This document shows positions 1-6,390 of a stretch of DNA of 39,417 bases, piece by piece (position 1 is the first letter of the stretch; each line of letters begins with the position of its first letter). The position numbers and the translations under genes are program-made. The DNA comes from Candidatus Delongbacteria bacterium (lineage in GTDB: Bacteria; CAIWAD01). Under the pieces are notes generated by a model. The model made no database searches. It was given only the letters and a program-made list of their open reading frames with translations, and was not told where the DNA came from. The stretch spans positions 1-39,417 of the forward strand of contig JBAYTZ010000024.1 in the NCBI GenBank assembly GCA_041675285.1, read 5' to 3'.

Positions 1-27
1 CCAGAATGCCTGACGAAACTAGTCTGA
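1..27 (+). other. Duplicate of the 3' end of an oxidoreductase reading frame, at the window edge
   Basis: Read from base 1 this codes PECLTKLV and a TGA stop. The same residues and stop end the old yellow enzyme-family gene whose stop lies at 27254, on the opposite strand. Identity continues past the stop into the 11-bp repeat array, for about 93 bases in total. It may be the tail of a second gene copy outside the window, the fixed flank of a repeat element, or a contig end that fell in a repeat. The sequence cannot decide between these. Confidence 0.5.
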
Positions 28-39
28 AGTCCACAGTGC

Positions 40-226
40 CTGGCACCGGTCTGGCACCGGTCTGGCACCGACCTGGCACCGGCCTGGCACCGGCCTGGCA
101 CCGGTCTGGCACCGGCCTGGCACCGGTCTGGCACCGGCCTGGCACCGGTCTGGCACTGGTCTGGCACCAGCCTGGCACCGGCCTGGCACCGGCCTGGCAC
201 CGGTCTGGCACCGGCCTGGCACCGAT
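40..226 (+). repeat. 11-bp tandem repeat array, 17 units
   Basis: Seventeen consecutive units of CTGGCACCGGY (variants end GGT, GGC, GAC, GAT; one unit has CACTGGT, one CACCAGC). The 11-bp period is not a multiple of three, so the ORFs through it are repeat translations and not genes. It is preceded by a fixed flank (1-39) that is also found next to the inverted array at 27091-27241. The array ends at the 3' end of the DUF6404-like gene on the minus strand. Confidence 0.95.
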
Positions 227-237
227 TTCGCCCGGAT

Positions 238-591
238 TTAGTCGGGGTAGTTTTCCCAGGTGGGAAGGTGCAGATTGCGTGCCTTCCGCCGGTTAATGAA
301 GGCCATGGTCAGGCCAAAGAGCACGCCGGCGAGAAGGGCCTGGAGCGCCACCTGGAGCACGCCGCCCTGGATCAATGGGCCGCGGACGAGCCAAGGAAAA
401 GCAAACATGAAGGCGGCGAAGTAGCCGCCGGAGGACAGGAACCAGTGCCGGAAGGACAGGAACTGGGGCGGGCGCAAGTTCCAGCCTATCCGCCAGGCCA
501 GTCTGCACATGGGCGGGGCCGCACTGGCCGGGTTCAAGCCACGGGACTCCAGGTCCCGGCGGAAGTGCTCGACTTTCTCGGCGTGGGTCAT
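238..591 (-). CDS. DUF6404-like small membrane protein
   Basis: A 117-residue protein of unknown function. The N-terminal half carries a short helical segment, then a conserved-looking APPMCRLAWRIGWNLRPP stretch, then two hydrophobic segments (about residues 50-70 and 80-98), and a C-terminal LPTWENYPD. This order (APPLHRLLW-like motif, PPP-F, two membrane spans, C-terminal LP-W) is what I recall of the DUF6404 family; the match is from memory. The ATG at 591 is preceded by AAGGGAG. It lies 13 bp downstream of the STAS-like gene on the same strand, so the two probably form an operon. No function is proposed. Confidence 0.65.
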   Translation of the reverse strand: MTHAEKVEHFRRDLESRGLNPASAAPPMCRLAWRIGWNLRPPQFLSFRHWFLSSGGYFAAFMFAFPWLVRGPLIQGGVLQVALQALLAGVLFGLTMAFINRRKARNLHLPTWENYPD

Positions 592-604
592 GGTTTATCT
601 CCCT

Positions 605-961
605 TCACGCCCGGCGCAGCCAGGCCTCCGCTTGGTCGCGATCCCCGGTGACCAGCAGCTGGGCACCGTGGCTCTGGGCGGCTTCCTCGGTGAAGCGCGT
701 GATCTGCGCCTGGGGAAAGAGGATCGCCACGCGCAGGGCGTCGCCCAACTGCTCGGCGAACTTGACGCCCAGCAGGTGGCGCTGGAAGGTGGTCTCCGGC
801 GGCGTGACCTGCAGCGCGTCAATCAGGATGCGGGAATGTCCCGCTTGGCGCGCGCGCGTCACCAGCGCGGCCAGTTGGGGCTCGAAGTCCTTCATCTTGA
901 AAGGTCCGCGGGCCACGGCCAGCAGGTGATCCGTCTCGTTCTGAAACTGCAAATCCAGCAT
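605..961 (-). CDS. STAS/SpoIIAA-like protein
   Basis: A 118-residue soluble protein without signal peptide or membrane segment. The pattern of alternating strands and helices, with a central ILIDALQVTPPET segment, a basic/aromatic helix, a predicted strand VAILFPQ, and a C-terminal ALLVTGDRDQAEAWL-type ending, resembles SpoIIAA-like/STAS-fold proteins. Those commonly end in 'F.d...A..WL'. Such proteins are often regulatory or of unknown function, and no partner kinase is visible here. It is the first gene of a likely two-gene minus-strand operon with the DUF6404-like gene. The family call is by fold pattern only. Confidence 0.6.
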   Translation of the reverse strand: MLDLQFQNETDHLLAVARGPFKMKDFEPQLAALVTRARQAGHSRILIDALQVTPPETTFQRHLLGVKFAEQLGDALRVAILFPQAQITRFTEEAAQSHGAQLLVTGDRDQAEAWLRRA

Positions 962-1098
962 ATGAACGGTCCTTCGCCTGGGGGCTTATCAATGCTTGTC
1001 TTGTCAGCAGGTCCGGCGTGAATGCGGACCCCTGCGCGGCACACGTGAATCGACCTCACGAACCAGCTGCGCTGCGTGTTCCTTTCGCGCTGACGCGC

Positions 1099-1342
1099 CA
1101 TGTTTCCCGCTTTCTTTTCGCGGAAAAGAAAGCGGGACCAAAGAAAAGGCTCGGGCAAAGCAGGCGCGAGGGCGCGCCTGGCACCTCTCCGATCAGGTCC
1201 AACTCTTCGGCCTCGGCACCCATGTTTCCCGCTTTCTTTTCGCGGAAAAGAAAGCGGGACCAAAGAAAAGGCTCATGCAAAGCAGGCGCGAGGGCGCGCC
1301 TGGCACCTCTCCGATCAGTTCCAACTCTTCGGCCTCGGCGCG
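1099..1342. repeat. 122-bp element in two tandem copies, each with a perfect 14-bp hairpin
   Basis: Copies lie at 1099-1220 and 1221-1342 and are nearly identical. Each starts with CATGTTTCCCGC and contains CCCGCTTTCTTTTC, the loop GCG, then GAAAAGAAAGCGGG: a perfect 14-bp stem with a 3-nt loop. GACCAAAGAAAAGGCTC follows, then a GC-rich stretch ending in TTCGGCCTCGGC. ORFs on both strands run through it, but their sequences simply repeat every 122 bp in shifted frames, so it is treated as a noncoding repeat. A related hairpin followed by AGCCAAAGAGG occurs at 39309-39345. Confidence 0.9.
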
Positions 1343-1408
1343 CGCGTACTGACCATCGGCGCATGGGAATGCGCCGACGGTCAGTGGCGACGCGCTATCG
1401 AGGCCGAA
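1328..1408. repeat. Large nested imperfect inverted repeat
   Basis: The inner arm is ACTGACC-A-TCGGCGCAT (1348-1364), loop GGGA, then ATGCGCCGA-C-GGTCAGT (1369-1385): 16 of 17 positions pair. The outer arms TTCGGCCTCG (1328-1337) and CGAGGCCGAA (1399-1408) are perfect complements. The whole 81-nt segment can fold into one long hairpin. The outer left arm is the end of the second 122-bp repeat copy. No T-tract follows, so it does not look like an ordinary terminator. Confidence 0.8.
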
Positions 1409-1498
1409 AACAGGGTCTTGATTCAATGATGGATCGCTGCGCCTGTGCTGGGTTTGGCTCGTGCGAAGCGACGTCGATTGCTGTCTTCGTCCCTTTTT

Positions 1499-1541
1499 TT
1501 CTCTGTGTCTCTGTGTCTCTGTGTCTCTGTGTCTCTGTGGT
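1499..1541. repeat. CTCTGTGT dispersed simple repeat
   Basis: Five consecutive CTCTGTGT-type units ending in CTCTGTGG. Shorter relatives occur at 4643-4666, 30003-30025 (inverted), 30401-30424 and 30566-30590, always between genes. The recurrence shows a dispersed family and not a single microsatellite. The rest of the 962-1585 spacer holds the 122-bp repeats and the nested hairpin; I see no gene in it. Confidence 0.85.
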
Positions 1542-1585
1542 CTTGCTTCTCGCTGCAAGCCGACGGTCGGTGCAGCGGCTGCGGG

Positions 1586-2188
1586 CTACTTGCCTAGGTA
1601 GTAGCGCAGCATGATGTAGGGGTTCAGGCCTTGGAACTCGTAGGACTGATCCTCGCCGTCGCCTTCGTAGTGATCGTACTGCCAGCGGATCTCGCTGCCC
1701 AGCGACAGGCCGCCGTCGAAGCGGTACTCGGCTCCCAACGTGGGGCTGAAGCTCAGCGCGGTGGACTTGACCACACCGGGGATGTACTCGTAGTTCGACT
1801 CCTCGCGGTACCACGAGTAGCCTGCCCGGATGCCCAGCAGCCAATTGATCCGCTCCTGCGGCTGCTTGACGAACAAGCCCACACCTAGGCTTAGTTGGCG
1901 CGTCTCTTCCCACTCTTCCCACTCTGCCGAATGGACGCCCCCGTACTCGCGCCGCAGGCGGCGGTAGTTGACGAAGGGTTCCACAAAGGCCGTCGGACTG
2001 AGGTGGAAGGGCAGGTAGAGACCGCCACCGCTGGTGCCGCCGGGAGAGCCGAGGTCCAGGAAGCTTTTCACATCGATGCCGATGCCCCAGTGCGGCGTGA
2101 ACTCCGCCGCCGGGCTCGCCGGAGCCTCGGCCGCGGGCAGGTGGGGACAGACGGCGCAGATCAGCAGGGCCAGGGATCGTGCGGACAT
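1586..2188 (-). CDS. Outer-membrane beta-barrel protein
   Basis: A 200-residue protein with an N-terminal signal peptide (hydrophobic LALLICAVC core). Alternating amphipathic strands follow, rich in Gly and aromatic residues, for example GIGIDVKSFLDLG, LSLGVGLFV, LLGIRAGYSWY, LGAEYRFDGGLSLGSEIRWQYD and a C-terminal NPYIMLRYYLGK. This is typical of porin-type small barrels. The ligand is unknown. The ATG at 2188 has AAAGGAG seven bases upstream. It follows the DoxX-like gene by about 10 bp, so the two are co-transcribed. No clear terminator is seen after its stop. Confidence 0.7.
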   Translation of the reverse strand: MSARSLALLICAVCPHLPAAEAPASPAAEFTPHWGIGIDVKSFLDLGSPGGTSGGGLYLPFHLSPTAFVEPFVNYRRLRREYGGVHSAEWEEWEETRQLSLGVGLFVKQPQERINWLLGIRAGYSWYREESNYEYIPGVVKSTALSFSPTLGAEYRFDGGLSLGSEIRWQYDHYEGDGEDQSYEFQGLNPYIMLRYYLGK

Positions 2189-2198
2189 GGGGTCTCCT

Positions 2199-2708
2199 TT
2201 AGGAAGTGGCGCGTCCGTCCGGATCCTCCGGCACCGGGCGCGCGCTGATCCGGCCGCCGCGGACGGTGGCGCCGATGACCAGGCCGGCGGTGATCAGCAC
2301 GAGATTCTTGATGATGTACTGTCCTTCCAGCGTGGGCGCGAAAGGCACCAGCGTGAAACATTCGGCCGGAAAGAGGAAGAGCGGCGTGACGGTGCCCAGC
2401 ATCTGCAGCCAGAGCAGGAAGAGCGTGGCTCGCAGGTAGAGGCCGGACAAGAGCCCCACGCCGATGGCGCACTCCCAGACCGCCAGCATGAACACGGCCG
2501 CCTTGGGCGTCAGCAGCCCGAAGGAGAGGATCCCGATGGTGTTGCCGGCCAGGCTCTGCGCCGGGCTGAGTCCCGGGAAAAACTTGAGCGCCCCGAACCA
2601 CAGAAACACCAGCCCCAAACTGAGCCGGAGCAACCGGATCCCGTGCCGCGCCATCCAGGCCGCCAGGGTGGCGTCGAGGTGATTGAGTCTCGGCGATGGA
2701 CCGATCAT
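2199..2708 (-). CDS. DoxX-like / DUF417-like integral membrane protein
   Basis: A 169-residue protein with four predicted membrane helices. Family-like motifs are LSLGLVFLWFGALKFFPG (residues about 29-46), ECAIGVGLLSGLYLRA, LQMLGTVTPLFLFP and PTLEGQYIIKNLVLITAGLV. These are characteristic of DoxX-like/YkgB-type quinone-linked or uncharacterised membrane proteins. The ATG at 2708 lies 15 bp after the stop of the PLD-like gene of the AT-rich island, with GAGG five to eight bases upstream. The island thus appears to have inserted right behind the ribosome-binding site, and this gene may now depend on transcription from the island. Confidence 0.75.
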   Translation of the reverse strand: MIGPSPRLNHLDATLAAWMARHGIRLLRLSLGLVFLWFGALKFFPGLSPAQSLAGNTIGILSFGLLTPKAAVFMLAVWECAIGVGLLSGLYLRATLFLLWLQMLGTVTPLFLFPAECFTLVPFAPTLEGQYIIKNLVLITAGLVIGATVRGGRISARPVPEDPDGRATS

Positions 2709-2723
2709 GGATGCCTCGAATTG

Positions 2724-3461
2724 TCAGCGCTTTGCTTTGAAGCAGGCATAACAGACTGGTTTATTCATCGTAGATTTGTTCGGTTTTCCACATGAGTGAC
2801 AAACCTTTTCCTCGAAATCAGGATTAGAATAGTAACTCCAGCTTCTATAGTGTTCGATGCAATATGGCTTTTCCGGTGAAAGGTTGATACTGGAGCTGCA
2901 CCTTATACAAAAACCGTTAGTATTTGGTGCCGATTTTGCTTCCATTGGCTTTGAAGCGGGGAATTTCGGGAATTTCTTCTCGGCCGGCTGTGAGTTCACT
3001 GACCTAAGACCCGGCTCTATGACTTTCGTGATCCATTCTCTCAATTCATTATGCAAAGTTCCAGCCGGAACATATAATCCAAGCTCGGTGCTAGCTTCAA
3101 ATGACCCATCTACTAGATTTGCAGAAGTAACAATTCCATAGTCGTTTTCAAACCAGTAAAGTTTTGCATGAAGTCGGTGGAATGCAAATAAGTTGAGCCC
3201 ATGAGAAATTGCCTCAGAAAGACCTTGCTTAGCTGGAGCCAGTTGCTCTGGCTCGTCTCTTACAACAACATTCACCGTTGCCTTTCTTTTGCAAGCCTCA
3301 GAAATCGCTCGTCTAATCGTACTTAACTTTTCTATCGTCAGATAGGGAGTTATTATCCATGCGCTTTTGTTCTCATCGAGTTGGCTGATTGATTGAAGCA
3401 ATGCATCTTCTATTTCTCGTGTTTCAAGTATGATAGGGACTTTTCCGATTCCCATTAACAT
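2724..3461 (-). CDS. PLD-like protein with C-terminal zinc ribbons (putative nuclease)
   Basis: 245 residues. I place the start at the ATG at 3461 because AAAAGGAG lies seven bases upstream; an upstream TTG (3494) has no such site. The central part has a phospholipase D-type half site, HRLHAKLYWFEND followed by GIVTSANL: H-x-K then an S-x-N element, with Glu where the classical HKD Asp would sit. One such site is present, so a dimer would be needed for a full PLD centre. The C-terminal 65 residues hold two Cys-rich knuckles (CIRCSS...CIEHY and CHSCGK...CYAC), probable zinc ribbons. The gene is strikingly AT-rich compared with its neighbours and is paired with the putAbiC-like gene upstream. 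Single-site PLD proteins include nucleases and lipases; nuclease is inferred, not shown. Confidence 0.7.
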   Translation of the reverse strand: MLMGIGKVPIILETREIEDALLQSISQLDENKSAWIITPYLTIEKLSTIRRAISEACKRKATVNVVVRDEPEQLAPAKQGLSEAISHGLNLFAFHRLHAKLYWFENDYGIVTSANLVDGSFEASTELGLYVPAGTLHNELREWITKVIEPGLRSVNSQPAEKKFPKFPASKPMEAKSAPNTNGFCIRCSSSINLSPEKPYCIEHYRSWSYYSNPDFEEKVCHSCGKPNKSTMNKPVCYACFKAKR

Positions 3462-3484
3462 CTCTTGACTCCTTTTATGATGAC

Positions 3485-3560
3485 TTGTCGACAACTAATG
3501 CGTTCGTCTTGATTGAAAACGCTGTGACAGGCGCAAAGTCGGCTGTAAGCAATGTTGTAC
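3485..3560 (-). other. Possible attC-like imperfect inverted repeat between the island genes
   Basis: On the minus strand the spacer begins TACAACATTGCTTACAGCCG shortly after the stop of the membrane protein and ends GCATTAGTTGTCG before the next gene. The ends pair as ACAAC/GTTGT plus an imperfect ATTGC/GCATT continuation, bounding roughly 68 bp. The 5' end resembles the AACAATTCGTTCAAGCCGA arm of known integron attC sites. However, the strict core motifs (RYYYAAC, GTTRRRY) are not exact, so this is tentative. Confidence 0.25.
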
Positions 3561-3571
3561 GCGAAAATCCG

Positions 3572-4387
3572 CTAAGTAAGATAGCCCTCATTGAAGTTAC
3601 ATATTGCATCAATGTGTTTGATTAGAAGATCGATTTGCTCATTCAATGAGTCTCTTAATTTGTCTCTCGGATAAAATTGACGGTATCTTAATATCGCATC
3701 CTCGATTTTCCTTAACGCATCTATTTTGTCATTGCCAATACTATTAAAGTAAAAATTCACAAGATGTGCTGATTTCTCCTCTGGAATCTCAGATATTACT
3801 ATTGTTTGCGCAATTGTTGTAACTGAATCCATTATTTGTCTCGTAAATGCGATTACATTATAAAGTTGATTATTGACTATATAAATAAATGGCCGCAACT
3901 CTTTAACATAACTTTCTGCATTCTCCCTATCTTGATTTTCCACCAAAGTTTTTTCTGCGTCTTTAAAGGCCGTGAAAGTTTCGTCCAAAAATATTATTGC
4001 GTTCCTTCCTGTGTAGATTTTTCCATCTCGCTTATCTATTACACTTAAGCATTCAATCGCAAGATTAAATTGAGTAACCTGAGTGGTTATTATATTAATT
4101 GTCGATGTTATGCTCTGTTGAATTCTATCAGTTTTCACTTTTTCCCACTGCCTGCTAATTTCATTTCTTTGAAGGTTCAAGGTTGTATAAATTAAGAGTA
4201 CACCTGCCAATGCCCAAAGCGGACCAACAATTCCGCCGACAAATCCTCCATAATGACCTGAATCAACTAAATTAATATAATCAGTCGAAAACGAATAACT
4301 ATGTGATAGTTGCCATAGAGAAATCCCGATTACTAAAAATCCAATAACAATTGAAATTCTTGCAAGAGTCATCGATAATCGCATCAT
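3572..4387 (-). CDS. Two-TM protein resembling putative phage abortive infection (putAbiC) proteins
   Basis: 271 residues with two N-terminal membrane helices (about 9-27 and 47-70). The second lies in GHYGGFVGGIVGPLWALAG and leads into LLIYTTLNLQRNEI. This 'G-FGGxxGPLxxLAGVLLxxxTLxLQxxE' layout, followed by a long helical cytoplasmic part, is typical of the putAbiC family as I remember it. Several members of that family sit beside retrons, reverse transcriptases or other defence genes. The cytoplasmic domain (80-271) is helical, Ile/Asn/Asp-rich, and shows no catalytic motif. ATG ATG at 4387/4384 with GAGGGA just upstream; either Met may be used. It is first in a two-gene AT-rich unit, so it is probably an anchor or effector working with the PLD-like protein. 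Confidence 0.65.
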   Translation of the reverse strand: MMRLSMTLARISIVIGFLVIGISLWQLSHSYSFSTDYINLVDSGHYGGFVGGIVGPLWALAGVLLIYTTLNLQRNEISRQWEKVKTDRIQQSITSTINIITTQVTQFNLAIECLSVIDKRDGKIYTGRNAIIFLDETFTAFKDAEKTLVENQDRENAESYVKELRPFIYIVNNQLYNVIAFTRQIMDSVTTIAQTIVISEIPEEKSAHLVNFYFNSIGNDKIDALRKIEDAILRYRQFYPRDKLRDSLNEQIDLLIKHIDAICNFNEGYLT

Positions 4388-4930
4388 TCCCTCATTGAGC
4401 TTGTATGCCGCCTATGCGCATATCAAATTAGGCCAACACAACGCCAGTTCTTGCTAGCATTCCGGTAACGCGACGCTCCCGCCAATCCAGAAGACGCGTC
4501 TGCCGGCTCGCCCAAGAGAGCAAAACCCGCCCCGCGCCGCAAGGAAAAAATGCAGGTGTGCTGAATATGGGCGGAATGTGAACGAGGGCGGCGACGTGGA
4601 GCGGCCTTGTGTTAGCAAACCAGCTGTGGCGCAGTTCCTGCTGTGCCTCTGGGTCTCTGTGGTTCAAGGCCAGAAGAAACAGCACGCCCCCATCCCGACC
4701 TTCCCCCGCCTCGGCAGGGGAAGGAGTCCCGCACAGCCCTTTGAGTCTTCGAGTCTTGGTGATACCCGGACTCAAGGCAAGCGCCAGCTGACACGCCCGG
4801 CGAAGAGGGCACTTGCACGAGCCATGGGATCCCAGCTTTCGCTGGGATGACAGACGAGCTGGGATGACAGGCACAGAGAACACAGCCGGGCGCAGCCCCT
4901 CTCGACCGGCTCTTTTTTGAACTATCAAAG
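4388..4930. repeat. Intergenic mosaic of dispersed repeats
   Basis: This spacer between the AT-rich island and the oxidoreductase operon holds no credible gene. Recognisable pieces are a palindrome AGACGCGTCT (about 4491-4500), a CTCTG-type repeat (4643-4666), a CCTTCCCC...GGGGAAGG pair (4700-4728), a TTCGAGTCTTCG-type repeat (4740-4761), and a REP-like hairpin (4817-4852) with a partial second copy to about 4878. The same families recur elsewhere in the window. Confidence 0.7.
4817..4852. repeat. REP-like palindromic element
   Basis: ATCCCAGC (4829-4836), loop TTTC, GCTGGGAT (4841-4848), embedded in a 36-nt block. The block is found again on the opposite strand at 39244-39279 with one mismatch. 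The general form (TGTCATCCCAGCGAAAGCTGGGATCC) is like widespread bacterial palindromic repeats. Confidence 0.85.
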
Positions 4931-4935
4931 CCCAT

Positions 4936-4953
4936 GTGTTACTCTCGTAACAC
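4936..4953. promoter_or_regulatory. Candidate CRP/FNR-type operator upstream of the 2-oxoacid oxidoreductase operon
   Basis: GTGTTAC-TCTC-GTAACAC is a perfect 18-bp dyad. Read as TGTTA-N6-TAACA it fits the TGTnA-N6-TnACA layout recognised by many CRP/FNR-family regulators. It lies about 83 bp before the ATG at 5036. TTGAAC (4917-4922) could be a -35 element, placing the dyad over the -10 region. Function is inferred from symmetry and position only. Confidence 0.45.
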
Positions 4954-5035
4954 GGTGCGCTGGAGGTCCTTTCCCCCCAATCCGACAGGGGGCCGGACCG
5001 GCCAACACGCCGCCATCCAAGCTGCGAGGCGCTTC

Positions 5036-5334
5036 ATGACTACACACATACTGGACAAAGCCACCGTCGCGGTGAAGCCCGAACTCTGCAAGGGGTGCGG
5101 GCTCTGCATCGCCAGCTGTCCGACGGAGGTGCTCAGCTTCCATGAGCACTTCAACACCAAGGGGTACCACTATGCCATGTACTCGGGCGAAGGCTGCACG
5201 GGCTGCGGCATCTGCTTCTACGCCTGCCCCGAGCCCGAGGCGATCCTGGTCTGGAAGAAGGGCGCGCCCGTGCCCGACGGCTTCCAGGTCAAGGAGTACG
5301 AGGTGAGCGGCGTGCTGCCGCGGGAGGAGGAAGC

Positions 5335-5338
<4 letters not shown>
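5036..5338 (+). CDS. 2-oxoacid:ferredoxin oxidoreductase, delta (ferredoxin-like) subunit
   Basis: 100 residues binding two [4Fe-4S] clusters: CKGCGLCIASCP (Cys 18, 21, 24, 28) and CTGCGICFYACP (Cys 54, 57, 60, 64). The FNTKGYH segment is typical of the Vor/Kor delta subunits, which pass electrons from the thiamine enzyme to ferredoxin. I chose the ATG at 5036 over the upstream in-frame ATG at 4934, because the intervening residues are unrelated to the family and run through the operator. The stop overlaps the GTG of the alpha gene (GTGA), indicating translational coupling. It is the first gene of a three-gene operon. Confidence 0.9.
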
Positions 5339-6387
<1,049 letters not shown>

Positions 6388-6390
6388 GCC

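Noticed and set aside
40..226. CRISPR array
   Set aside because: The unit is 11 bp with no unique spacers and no cas genes nearby; it is a direct tandem repeat.
6..296. Repeat-encoded protein (TGLAPVWHRP type)
   Set aside because: Period 11 cycles through all frames and both strands give similar repeats; there is no ribosome-binding site and no conserved domain.
605..961. Functional pairing of the STAS-like protein with the GAF-SpoIIE phosphatase
   Set aside because: The genes are 20 kb apart, there is no anti-sigma kinase nearby, and the phosphorylatable Ser context could not be identified with confidence.
1018..1614. Open frames over the 122-bp tandem element on both strands
   Set aside because: They translate the same repeated DNA in different frames, start inside repeats and run into CTCTGTG simple repeat.
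4428..4935. Minus-strand open frames of 107-166 codons in the repeat mosaic
   Set aside because: They consist of translated REP-like and CTCTG repeats (for example VIPAKAGIPW from the REP-like hairpin) with no start signals.
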